A stretch of DNA of 64,000 nt, from assembly GCA_019973155.2 (NCBI GenBank), contig BPQB01000018.1:310001-374000 (forward strand), given 5' to 3'. This DNA comes from Phanerochaete sordida (taxonomy: Eukaryota; Basidiomycota; Agaricomycetes; Polyporales; Phanerochaetaceae). A program made the position numbers and the translations under genes. Position 1 is the stretch's first letter; each line of letters starts with the position of its first letter. The notes beneath the pieces were generated by a model, which did no database searches, was not told the DNA's origin, and saw only the letters and a list, made by a program, of their open reading frames with translations. Positions 48,381-64,000 of this stretch are shown piece after piece.

Positions 48381-51300
48381 CTACACTGTCATTACACCAA
48401 GTTTCTCCCTCTCTTCTGCAGCCACGATCCACTTAATAGCATCAAATATCTCGTGCATCGCGACCAGCCCGAAGCTCCGGAATCCAAACGCATGGTCATG
48501 AGGTCGCAAGGTGCTCAGCCTGTAGGCCAGCCATGCACGCGTCAGTGCTCCCTTCTTCCCACCGTCCTCCTCCTTCGGACCCACGATGCGCGCGGCGATG
48601 CGGTTGACGAGGATGGACGACTGCTCCCGCATCTGGGACATCGCCTCCTTGCGGACCTTTGGCTGGGTGGACTGCGCCACGATGGTGCCCGCGACGACCT
48701 CCTCCTCGCTTAGTCGGCGCGCCCCGCGCTTGTGTGCGATGTTGAAGGAGACGCAGATCTGGCGGAGTGTTCGCACGTAGTCCTGGAAGATCGAGCACAT
48801 CTCGGCGGCGGTGGTGTCGCTGACTTGCAGCGCGTCCGGCATGGAGATGAACTGCGAAGCGCGGGCGTACATGACGCGCTCGATGATGTTCGACTTGCGC
48901 GGCTTGAAGGCAGTGCGTAACGCGACGAGGACCTCTGCAGGGCTCAGATGGACATCGGCCGAGCTGACGGGGGGCGGCTGAGTTTGGGGGACGGAAATCT
49001 TGACTTCGCGGTACAGACGACCGATGTATCGCTGGCTCTGGTAGAAGAGCCCGAGGGTGGCGTCCGTAATCTCTGGAGCGTTCCAGTCGGGCTTCATGTT
49101 CGGCAGGGCATATCGTGGAACCTTCTTCATAGGCACAGGGTTGCCAGTCTTTGGGTAGTCAGCTGCATCGCTGTGCAGTTCGGCAAGCGTGAGGCAGGCC
49201 TCGTCGTGGATGCCCTTTTCGCTCTGGTCTGCTTGAATCAGCCATGACGACGCGATCATCCCGATGTTCTGTTGAATAGCATAAGTACCGGAAAGGTTCA
49301 AAGGAAAGATAGGAAGATAAGGCTAACGTCACTGTAGAAGTACTCGATGATGAACTCTGCTATATCCGCCCGTGTACTGATGTGAGGAACGGTCTTTCGC
49401 TCCGCTGAAGCATATTCTGCGGGTTCATATACCTCTGTAGGTAACAGACCGTCCAGAGCGGTGACCATAAATACGTCTCCTGTAAGGACAGTGGTCACAG
49501 CCCAGCAGACTAAACGTTAAGATACTGTGGACGTACCATCCAAATCACCACCAGACAGGCAAGACGCGAGAGGACGACGGCCTGTACCTTCGCATCAGAT
49601 CCTGACAGAGCGTTGAGACGTAGCTGCCGAGCGTACCTTTCGTGGAGAATACGATGGTATTGGTCAATGGTTCGTGGTCAAAGGGCGTGCCGCGTGGTGG
49701 GCGGCCTATGGCATGCACCAGCTGGACGTCACCCGGGTCGATAACCGGCGATCTCGTGATCATGACTTCGCCCTCGAGATAGGTCGGTTCGTCGTCGTCG
49801 CTCTGCGCCACGCAGACGAAGATCTGGCCTTCCTCAAGGTAGCCGTGGATGTCCGCTACGCCAACGAGCGTATAACCGTTAGGGACCGGGATCCTCGCAT
49901 GATACTTCAGATCGCGGAGAATATGGTACACCCCGAAATTGAGGCACTGGAGCAAGAACGCATCTTCTATTGACTTGCCACCGAGCTTCGTGAAGTCATT
50001 GAAGATTGAGGAGATTTTGAATGCTGTCCCGAGACCGTACCCTTCGCAGAGCGTTGCTGCCTGCGAATAGGACTTCGTGGCGTCCTTGGTGTCCTGGATG
50101 ACCGCGTCTTGCAATGTCTTGAAAATATCGTAGCCGCCTCGGACCTTCAGGCCCTCGAGAAGCATGATCAGCGGGCGATTGAGATAGAAGCGTCCAGGCT
50201 TGTTGAAGACAGAGGCGATCTCGATCGTCATGGAGTGCCTCGCCTTGAACTTCTCCATCGACGGCCTGAGACAGACAGCTCTTCCCGATAGTGTGTAATC
50301 CACGCTGAGCATGCCCTTCGAGCCCTGAAAGCGGATTTGGAACGCCTTGGGCTTGCATCTTCCGTAACGCCGGTGGCGAACGCTCTTGCCCTGGAGTGCT
50401 GCCCATATCTCGTCAGCAAGCTCCTGCGACACTGTTCCGATCCCGTCGGTGAAAGACCGACGCTCCTCGGCATCCATGATGTCAGGTATGAATATAACCT
50501 CCTCGACCTCCACCTCAACTGCGGCCTCCGTAGTCGTGAAAGCTTGGGCAATTCGCGCACCATAGCGTGCAGGACAGTGCATGAGCTGGAGGTCGTGGGA
50601 AATGCCTTGGAAATCACCGAGACCCTGGATGATAGAGTCTGGTGTCACCTCGACCTCAAAGCCATTGTCGTCCATCTTGAAATTGCGGACGAACCAGACA
50701 GAGTGGTTCTTGAGGGCGGACTGAGAGTAGGCCAGGAAATGGAAGTGGCGCCCAGCCAGCCAAAGGCCTTCAAAGAGGAGCGACCCGAACCGGCCTTTGA
50801 TGAACTCGTAGCCGTCCACATCCCGATCGAAGCGATATTGCACGCGGTTCTCGTCCATGAAGGTGACTCGCAAGAAGTTACAGGTGTAGCCAGCGTACCG
50901 GCGCATGACGCGGTTGCATCGTTCGGGGAAGGGGCCTTCGAGGAGGATGCGAGAGGGAGTGACTTTCGCGTGGTAGCACATAAATGTCTCCTCCTGCGTA
51001 TCTTCGTCAGGAGGAGCCAGAAAAGTGCGTCTGCAGCGTGCAAACAACACCTCCAGAGGATCGACATGAACGGATCCAGAGCCCTGCTGATACCAGCTCG
51101 TAGTTGAGACCTCCTGGCCGAAGTACTGGATGAAGGCGGCTGTCCAAGGTGCACCGCGCTGCTGTAGAAGTCCTGCCAACAGCGTGCGTAGCTGCATTAT
51201 CTCCTGTAGGTCGAGGATGTTCGCTCTTGCTAAGGCATCGACTTGGAAGGCCACTGGCCAAGGCAGTGTCTGGACCCAGTTGTCATAGATGGCTACCGTC

Positions 51301-52226
51301 GCTGGCGAGAAGATCTCTCGCCGGACTGTCGGCAGCACACCTCTGGCGACCTGTACATGCGCCTGCTGGCATATCCACAGGAAATCGTGTTCCGCATAGC
51401 TGTCCTGGCAAACGAAGCGCAGGGAAAGCGAGGTGAATTCTGCGTAGATCTCGTGGTCGTCGCCGAGATTTGAAAGCCTGGCCCGAGGAGGGCCGGAGCC
51501 GTTCCTTGGCTTAGAGAGGTCGAATAGGTCGAAGTCATCGTCCAGGTATACGTCGGTGGGGTCCTCGTCTTCGTACGCTGGGGCGTAGTTCAGAGAGAAG
51601 CTGACGATGAGGTGGCGGGACTCTGAATCGCGAGCAATAGCTGCCTTTGCTATCTGCGTTGGGCGAAGGACAATGATGACATTCCTCTCAGGCTCGTGTA
51701 TCTTCAGGCGGAACTGGCGGCGATCACCGTCAAAGCCCAGGCGGCCAGCATCCAGACAGTGCTTCTCGTACTCGACCGAGAAGACATCGTCGCGACACTC
51801 CCAGCCGAATTGGACTACGTCGACACGGACAAGGTGTTCGCGTAGCTCCCTTGCGAGCTTGAGCTGCTCCTCCTCGTGCGTGGGGTCGACGTAAGGAGTT
51901 TGGAGGATCCTGCGAATTGTCTCCGGTCGGGGATCGTATTTGCCTTCCTTGAACTTGAGGTCTTCGTTCGAGGGGCCCACGCTGATGTACTGTCGCGGCC
52001 ATGGTTCCCCATATTCCTCGAGAAACTGTTCTGCTACCTCCCAGCTGGGTATAACGAGGGTTGCGCAAACGGGACCAGCTCTACGAGCTGGGATGAATCT
52101 GATCTCAAAATTTAGGGGAAGTGTGTGGTAGTCCGTGAAATCGGGACCATGAAGCACGGATGCTATGGCCTTCTTGAGTTCGGGAAGGGTGGCTCTTTCA
52201 TCGATGTTGGAGATAAAGACCTCCAT
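48381..52226 (-). CDS. Cellular RNA-dependent RNA polymerase, RdRP-3
   Basis: Third paralogue, on the opposite strand to the other two. Exons: 49637-52226, 49537-49581, 49328-49479, 48381-49268; 1224 residues. N-terminus MEVFISNIDERATLPELKKA; shared block VQFGWECRDDVFSVEYEK; catalytic site LSGGDLDGD at about residues 872-880; C-terminal LSEEEVVAGTIVAQSTQP. Exons 2 and 3 are 45 and 152 nt, exactly as in RdRP-1 and RdRP-2. The first residue before GGD is Ser rather than Gly. If the first intron were kept, the frame would run on and stop shortly after exon 1. The protein looks intact and probably acts in the same silencing step as the others. Confidence 0.95.
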
Positions 52227-53033
52227 CTCCGTACGTAGTCTAGAGAGACCAAGTCACGATAACTCGCACGCAGCAATACGTGTACTCACTGTTAGAGATT
52301 AGTGTGACCGAGGACGTATGGGGTGCGGAAGTCTGTAAGAGAGGTTAGATCGGCCGCGGTGTGCACGGGCCAGTGATATATAGAGGCATCGCGATCGAGC
52401 CAGTCCTGGAAAAACTTTTACGGGATATTCGTTGCATATGAAAATGTGCTTACCTGATGAATGGCTGCTAGAGAGTATCCTTTCGGTGTCGAGGAGTCTT
52501 TTACAATCGAAGACATCCGTAAGATATAACTGCAAGAGCGGTGCGCAGCCGTGGCTGTAGGGAGCACACAAAGGGACGTGAGTCAGCAAAAAGGCACAGG
52601 CGCTCGGACTGCAGAGCTGTGGATGCAACACAGCTTTCTTCTGCTACATCGCGCTGGGACATCTTCTTTGACCAGGAAGTTGTTGTGTCTTGGGCAGAGG
52701 GTTTGCTGGCAGAAAGGACGTTTGGCGCAGAACGCACGTGAGGAGGCGAAACGCTCAGTGGCGCCACGTCTGCCAGACTCAGAGGCTCCTGGCTGAGTTG
52801 GTCAACATCTCGATGAGCAGCGACGGACCAAGGTCGGTGGCGGGCTAACGGGATTGGGGACCAGTACTGGTATTTTCCGCAGGCAAAAAGGAATGATATA
52901 CACTTGGACTGTTCATAACATACGATGATCATAGCGAGTACAGGATGCCGCGAGAATGAGGAAGGAAACGAAGATAACCGACAGCAGAAGCTATCCGTAT
53001 GAAGCACGAGAGGAAAGCAGGGCAGAGACGGAC
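52227..53033. other. Intergenic, RdRP-3 promoter and UBP15 3' region
   Basis: About 800 bases. Minus-strand bases 52289-52240 (GTGAGT ... CTCTAG, 50 nt) look like an intron in the RdRP-3 leader, ending 13 bases before the ATG. No gene or TATA box is clear in the rest. Confidence 0.5.
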
Positions 53034-57365
<4,332 letters not shown>

Positions 57366-58585
57366 GGTTGCAAGGTGCCAGAGCCGGACAGAGTCACGTT
57401 ACGATGTGCAAGGCGAGGAGTCCGAGATCGATGTTAGTGTCCGGGAGGTGGGGAGGGGAATCGACGATAAACAGGGTGTGCTCTGTGCCAGAGTCTTCCG
57501 CAAGCAAGGCCTGTGAATTGGCCGTGACGATGAGCGTGCGAATCGATTACCAACCATGGACATCACGTGGATCTATATAAGGCGCAGTTTCGGCCGCGAC
57601 GTGTCGTCGCAGTTTTCTGCTCTTCGACAAGCCACAACAGCACTTTGCAATCTTCACGACACGAGTGCGATGCTCGCCTGCCACACGTAGTCCTTGCCGC
57701 TGAGTTCCCTACTTTTTATCTCTCTACGCGCGTGACCCGTCTGAACTACACGATCCTTAAATTGTCTCGACAGGAAAGCATTCTCGCTTTCACCAGCCTT
57801 GCCGCTGTCCTACTGTCGGTAATGAGTCAACATCGTGTAAGAGCAGGTCGGATGGTTGTGATCTGTCGCTCTTCTCCGTCTTGGAGGAGTGCGGTTGGGC
57901 TTGCCCATCACACCGTCCGGCGTCGCCTCAGTGTCCAAGAGCCCATCTCGTCCTCGTGACATGTTTTCGACGTGCTCTCTTGCCACTGTTGGCTCACATA
58001 CATCCCATCTCCCGCATACCATGATGTCTGTAGCTGTTCCATGCGTGTACGTAGCTTAAAAGAATAAACTTGTTCGTCCTAAAAGATGTCTGGGCTGTGT
58101 CGCTTCGACTTGAATTGGTTGGAGTGCCACATCCAAACCGTATCCACTCTCGTCAGCTCTCTTCAGCTCTCATTCTCAGACTTCAAATGTGGTCGTCCAT
58201 ACTTCCGCTGTGCGCGAGACAGATTGTGGCGAAGAGATGGCTATCGTAGTCTGCCGACCTGCGCTTGCTGACCGTTCGCACTCGCCCTAGGCCCAATGCG
58301 GATTGGGCCGTCGGATCTCGCGGGCCTGTAGATGGAGGAATGGTATCGTGGACGTGGGAGCGGGAGGAACGAGGCATGGACGCCCGGGTAGACCAAGCGC
58401 GTGAGTGTGGATGGAAGCGTCAAGGTGGACTCTGCCTCTTCCAGCTCAGTGCCTCATGTCGGCACGGTCCTCGAGTTGTCCTCTCATTACGCTCATTTAT
58501 ATGCGCACTCCTAGTGTTCCGCCGTGCCCCAAATAAAACCTGCGATCTCTCAATCCACCACGCCGACGATCCCTGCACGACCTCC
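57366..58585. other. Intergenic upstream of the disordered-protein gene
   Basis: About 1.2 kb between divergent genes. TATATAA at 57574-57580 (+) has no gene directly downstream; a 130-codon open frame at 57567-57959 overlaps it and has no recognisable domain. The TATA box may start a long, spliced leader of the next gene or a non-coding RNA. Confidence 0.4.
57574..57580 (+). promoter_or_regulatory. TATA box without a clear downstream gene
   Basis: Perfect TATATAA on the plus strand, about 1 kb from the next ATG (58586). A spliced 5' leader would explain the distance. Confidence 0.35.
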
Positions 58586-61500
58586 ATGCAAGGCCGGCAT
58601 GCATCCGCCCCTCGAAAACACTACGAGTCTGACTCTGACCGACCACGACAGCCCATGACATCCACCCAGAGGTACACCAGCGACTATGCGACAGGCACTG
58701 CCGTGCCTGACAGACAGCATCGTAGCTCGCGACGTGCCGACACTTCTGGGAACACGCTAGCCTTCGAGTCAGCGCCTTCAGCCAACAAGCTTTCCGCCCC
58801 CCGAGAGCAGTCCTACGCGCGCGGTCCCCCACATTACATGGCGTCGGAACCCCAAGCACAAGGGGCCGCGGGCTTCGCAGCAGCCGCCGGGGTGGCGAGT
58901 AGCTCGCGCTCGCGCGCACACGATCAGGGTCCCGATCCAGACATCTATGCGTACGCAAAGCGCAGGACGGACAGACAAAGCCCTCGCTCGTCACAGGAGA
59001 AGATCTTGGGCGTTGACCAGGGACAGACTTCGAGAGCGAGCCAGCAAGCACGCGGTGGGTACCAGACTGCGACCCCCGTGCAACCGTCCGGAACCGCGTA
59101 CGCTGCCTCTGCGCAGTACCAACCTTCTCGCGACCCGACGTCATCTAGGCACCGCAAGGACAGGGACAGGGATCGAGATGAAGACCGGGAGCGCCGTAGA
59201 GAGAGACACCGAGAGAAGGAGCGACTGCGCGAGGAGGAAGAACGATTGCGCGAGCGTGCGGCCGCGGCAGCGGAGAAGGAGTTGGAGAAGCAGAGGCGAC
59301 GAGAGGAGCGTAGGGCAGAGCGGGAAAAGGAGAAGGAACGAGAACGACGACGAGAAGAGAAGGAACAAGAGCGCGCCCGCAGGCACCGGGAGAAGGTCAA
59401 GGAGTACGAGTCTCGTGCAAGAGACGACTCTCGCTCCATGAACCCCGTCTATCCCAGTGCACCACTCTTAGGAGCGAAGTACCAGACTTCAGTAAGTCCG
59501 TGCAAATGTTTTGCCCCCTCTCCCTGACGTACAAATGTGCAGACGGAACAAGTGCCATCTTCGAGCTCTAACATTGCCCTTCCATCCACACAGCATGCCC
59601 TTCCATCTGGTACTCGCCCCCAAGCCACGAGTGATCCACGCCGCGACAATGTTCCCTTCGCGCCGAACGCACCGCCGCACGTGCCTGAGAAGGAACGGAA
59701 AGCTCGTCGAACGCACCGCGACAAAGTCCTGGCCCAGCAACTTGCTCAGGATTCAGGTTTATCCAGCAGCGAACAGGAACAAGCCCGAGACAGACTAGCG
59801 GTGCGTACATCCGCCTATCGCTACCAGTACGCCTCTGATATGCGCTGTCCATTGCAGACAAGCAGACGACAGGTCCCACGGGATGCATACGGCGATGCCC
59901 AGTACTCAGGGCCGTCGGGTAGCGAAAACGAGCGTGGGCCTGGTCATGAGCGAGTACGTTCGCTCGCATGTATGCGTGAACGTCACTGACCTTGCAGTAG
60001 CGTAGGCGCAAGACATCAATCCACGATCCCCTCGCCACGCTGCGGCAACATTCTACTGGCGCACAAGTCAATGCAAATGTGCCATCTTTCGCGCAGCACA
60101 ATGCACCCGTAGGTAACTCTCAACGTTATACACGGCAAATAGTCAGCATACGTGCGGGACAGGGTCCGGCGGATGAAGTACCAATCGCGCGTACCAAGAC
60201 TCCGTTTGCGCCAGGGCAAAGCCGCACACGAGACGTTGCACCGGTATCGATGCAAGCGCAGCCGTCAGCGCAGTCAGGACAGCCATCGTTTCAGGATCTG
60301 AATCCTCAGTCGCAGCAGCGTATCCTCCACCACCGTAACTCTCAGAACTCCATGAATCGCGGGTATAGCACCGGTCAGGCGCCACATACAGCATATCCTA
60401 CTCAGAGCAACGCCACACCATACATCCCAGCTGCTCAGGGCATCCCAGGGTATCAGCTACCGATGCACAGGGACACTGCTCTTGGAGTTGAAGGTATCTA
60501 TCCAAGCAGCGCATATCCCCCCAACGCCGCAATACCTCCTACTACTGCCACCCCTCCAAGCATGACTGTACCGGCCCCGTTCCCTAATGCCCCTTCCCGT
60601 CCGTCCCCTGCGCATGCTCCGCCGAGTCTACCCCCGAAAACGAGCCACGGTACGCCTCCAACGAAAACCGCCGATACACAGGTCCACGCCACTGGCCATC
60701 ACGCGAGTATCAGTGTGTATCATCCACTTCAGCATAAAGCCTCCGCAGAGTTCTTCGTGCCTGGTACGCAGCAGCCTCAGACGCAGTCAGTAACGGTAAA
60801 CTCGACTACTGTCAAGGATCTTGCTGCCAAGTTCCCGCTCAACGAGGACGTTCTGACTTCTGCGTCCTCATCCACGCTCAACGGAGGGACCAACCGTTCT
60901 GACCAAGGGCCGGCTGCCGCCGCGCAATACCCGTTTGGAGGACATGCGATAGCGCAGAGCAATGCCGTCAGAGATCCTGCCCCTCAGATTTGGCTTCCTC
61001 CAGAAAGCCAAAACACCACAGCATCGCATAGGCATAACGCTCAGGCCGAGAACGACATCCCCATCCCAATTCCATATCCGAAGACAGGCTATATGCCACC
61101 TTCGGCCGTGCCATCTGCTGCAACAAGACCGCAAGCCACACCGCTACAGCCTAAAACGCCCATCGCGCCACCACATGTTCCCTCATACGCTGCTCCACAC
61201 TCCGCGAACACAGGTTCGAAGGCCACACCCGCTCCAGGAACCTACAACCCCGCGTCTTATTCGCCCCTACAGAACCTCCAACAGCCACCGCAGCGGTCGC
61301 CTAGTACCTTGAACGGCATTCCACTGACGAGCGGCGGAACACCGAAACAGTCGTCGTCCATGAGACTGAAGACGCGCAATGGCTCGACCGATACCGTCGT
61401 TTATCCCGGAGCGAAGGCGTCGCCAAGTCACTCAGCACGACATATAACACATCGAACAAGCAACGGGACCCTCCAAGCTTCGTCACGACCCGATACGAAC

Positions 61501-63103
61501 TCTTCACGACCTCAGCCGCCGCCGCACGAATACCCAGATACGTCTCGATACCGTCCACAACCCTCTGGATACCCTGCCCCGAATGCCCCAGCCAACTATC
61601 CGCCTCACATTTTGAACCAGTCCTACGATAGCTATCCGCAGCCGACGACGCATATGGGCCACACGAGATCAGCTTCTCAGCCTGCTGTACAAACCCCTGC
61701 GCTTGATAACCACAATCATGCACCAAGAAGAGATACTTTTCCAGCAGCTGTTCCGCCAAGTACTGCTCCCGCGCCCTCTGCATCAGCGACTATCGCAGCG
61801 GCATACCGGAGCGGTGCATATGGTCCCGATACATCTGTGCGCTCTCAGCAACTTCCTGAGAAGGTCGAAAAGCGCATCCCGCCCCGTGCTGCGCCCTCTC
61901 CGGCGCCCGCGTATCCGGCACCACCGCAGTTCCCTCTGCCTTCTTCCATGCTTGCGAAGACTGGCTATGCTATCCCTAACAACGCTCCGCCGCCTGCGCG
62001 AGCTCCCCCACCTATGGCGCCTAGCGCTGGCCGCGCGAATGCTTCTGCGACCGCCAACGCGGGCCATTCGCGAACCAATTCTGAGCCGCCACAGATGCCC
62101 ATGGCGGGGCGCGTAGCGATTTCTGGACACCCTTCGACCCCTGCCCCCTCGAAGGCGCAGCAGCTGACTTCCCCGTCTGAAGAGCAACTTCTGATGACTC
62201 CTTCCTCTCTCGCTGCGCCATCGCTAATGCTGAAGGGCGGCAACAGCACACAGCCATTCCCGTCCGCACGGAGCGCGTCGCAACAGCCTGTGAAGCCCAC
62301 CTCGACGAAGGAGAAGGAGAGTTCACGCAAGAAGGGAGGACTGTTCGGCATGTTTCGCTCAAGATCGACTCCTGCTGCGCACGACGCACGAGTCGCGGAC
62401 GCCCTCGCTGAGCCGCCTCAAGCAAAGCCGCGGCAGCGGACACGCTCCCAGAACACCATCAACGCTGTCGCGGCGTCGGTGCGCAACATCATCGCGCCTC
62501 ACCCACAGCCGAGGGCCACCGTCCCGCCGCAGGCCACCCCCGAGCCGCCTGCATCCTCTACCCCCAGGACGTCCGGCGAGCGGACGCGGGCCCGTGCCGG
62601 CAACGACTCCGAGTCGGTCAAGTCCAGGAACAGGCGGGAGCCGTCGCCGCCGGCCACGCTCTCGGCACCGCGCACCATGCGCGTTGCATCCGAACAGCCC
62701 GCGCCCGCGGGCCTCAGCGCGAAGCCGTTCACGCCCTTCAAACTCGTTTCTGCAAGGCGGTATCGCACAGTGTCGGCCGCGTCGAACGAAGCCGACCATG
62801 GTACGCAGGCGGTACGTCCTTCACATTCGCGCTGGTGTCGCTCGAACTAACGGTTTCCTGCAGACGAGCACGATCATCGGCGCAGAGTCCGCGAGGAGCT
62901 CCACCGCTGGACGGCTCTCGCCACCGCTTCCGCAGAGAGATCCCAAGTCTGCGACGCAGGTCTGGATCAACCAGGAGGAAGCTGGGCTCCAAGACCGCGG
63001 AACGTGGCGGCGGCGCCGTCCCGGAGTTGTGTTCGACGTGAGCGAAGACTTTACTGACACGGAGACACATCCTAGTCGTAAATCAAGCAGGCGGCCTTCA
63101 TAG
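58586..63103 (+). CDS. Large intrinsically disordered protein of unknown function
   Basis: I do not recognise the family. Five exons: 58586-59491, 59543-59800, 59858-59953, 60001-62811, 62864-63103; 1436 residues. Almost the whole protein is Ser/Pro/Gln/Thr-rich. Residues about 190-290 form a highly charged Arg/Glu helix or coiled coil (for example EKERLREEEERLRERAA). Near residue 1250 is a basic, hydrophobic KKGGLFGMFRSRS that could touch membrane or a partner. There is no signal peptide or membrane segment. For intron 62812-62863 the donor GTACGT was chosen over one 20 bases upstream, because it keeps a sensible C-terminus (TQVWINQEEAG, VVFDVSEDFTD). The start ATG is uncertain, since the frame is open further upstream. 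Confidence 0.78.
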
Positions 63104-64000
63104 TCCCACCTTCCCTCCATCGAGACTGGTGTATTTACATGACCACACACACTTCTTTCTCTTCGTCACCTTGCTCCCCTTGTCCGGCAGGCTTTGTGAT
63201 CACATCCTCTAGAACGCTCTTGTTACTTATGCTGTCGTGTCCTCGTATTTGCTGCGCTATCCATACTGTAATATTGTCAGGAGAGTGTATATTATGTTTG
63301 TCGTATATAGTGTAGCACTATCTATTCAGGGTGTTTTGCCGTCGAAGTGGCGAGTGCGCCGAGTGCGACAGGGCCGCGGTCAACAGGCGCTACGCCACCG
63401 CTCTGCGCACGGACCACTAGGCGCTAGCGCGGCCTGCCCTAAACTCACGTAGGTATAAAAACCCCTGCGCACCCTTCTGGTCTCCTCAGAACATACTCAG
63501 CTAGGATCTATTTTATAGAAACTAACTCGAGTCTCGCATGTTTACACATGCCACACCTTTCAAGTTCAGTCGATGACAATCGCGTCCGCCCGTCATACCG
63601 AGCACATGGCCCCGCCCTTCGGGTGCGGGGTCGCGAGGACGTTTGGCTTACCTCCTGTGTCGCGCCGGTTTCGGTCGCACGGGAGGTTCGCCAGCGGGTT
63701 GGACGTCAGTCTGATGGACTACCTTCACGGTGTGGCTTGTTATCTAGTTTGTACAAATATATTGCTGCCTTTGCCCAAACTCTCTGCTTGCTCTGCTCGT
63801 CGACTGCGAAGATCTTGCGAAGATGCCTTGACCGTGCGTGCTTGCGAATGATTTTCTCCGGTGCAAATTTTCCGCAGGCATCCTCAGCGGAGGCAGGGAA
63901 AATTTCTACTTATTGTGAACGGCGTCTGTTGACGCCACGAAGCTGATGGCTTCCGCTTTGGGAGAGGTTGTCCTGGTCCAGTGCTCACATGCACGTCAAT
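63104..64000. other. Right-end region, no firm gene; TATA box at 63454
   Basis: The left part is the 3' UTR of the previous gene. TATAAAA at 63454-63460 (+) is followed about 90 bases later by a 132-codon open frame (63548-63946) with no recognisable domain. It may be the start of a gene that continues outside the window. I do not call a gene. Confidence 0.4.

Noticed and set aside
50337..51107. A 256-codon plus-strand frame
   Set aside because: Antisense shadow of RdRP-3 exon 1.
31456..52226. The possibility that the RdRPs are integrated viral polymerases
   Set aside because: They have the cellular DxDGD motif rather than viral GDD, about 1200 residues, and ordinary spliceosomal introns at shared positions.

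Overview
This window looks like nuclear DNA of a filamentous basidiomycete, probably an agaricomycete and perhaps a wood-decay polypore. The evidence is GC-rich coding sequence, very many short introns (mostly 46-76 nt), fungal-type families throughout, and a secreted family-43 glycoside hydrolase. No sequence search was possible, so the taxonomy is inference. Gene models were built by hand from splice signals, reading-frame phase and family conservation. Every complete model sums to a whole number of codons.

Layout. 0-11 kb (+): 3' end of a kinesin-1 heavy chain, a Pumilio/PUF RNA-binding protein, and SEC16 (ER exit-site scaffold). 11-15 kb (-): two tandem aldo-keto reductases of the aryl-alcohol dehydrogenase type. 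15-17 kb: an unresolved stretch with coding-like fragments in shifting frames. 17-23 kb: a MYND zinc-finger protein (+), an NmrA-like NAD(P)-binding protein (-), an intron-containing tRNA-Arg(UCG) (-) and a secreted GH43 enzyme (-). 23-31 kb: OST3/OST6 (-), PIK1-type phosphatidylinositol 4-kinase (+) and a GT15 mannosyltransferase (-).

31-53 kb holds the most unusual content: three intact cellular RNA-dependent RNA polymerases. Two are in tandem on the + strand (31456-35275 and 36057-39812) and one is inverted (48381-52226). They flank SEC66 (-), citrate synthase (+), a conserved-looking protein of unknown function (-) and a PP2A B56 subunit (+). All three share the same four-exon layout and carry the DLDGD catalytic motif. 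53-64 kb: a USP7/UBP15 deubiquitinase (-) and a 1436-residue mostly disordered protein (+).

Functionally, several genes serve the secretory pathway (SEC16, SEC66, OST3, GT15, PIK1, and GH43 as a cargo). The RdRPs and the PUF protein belong to RNA-level regulation: the RdRPs make double-stranded RNA for silencing, while PUF binds mRNA 3' UTRs. No Dicer, Argonaute, transposon, CRISPR or viral segment was seen.
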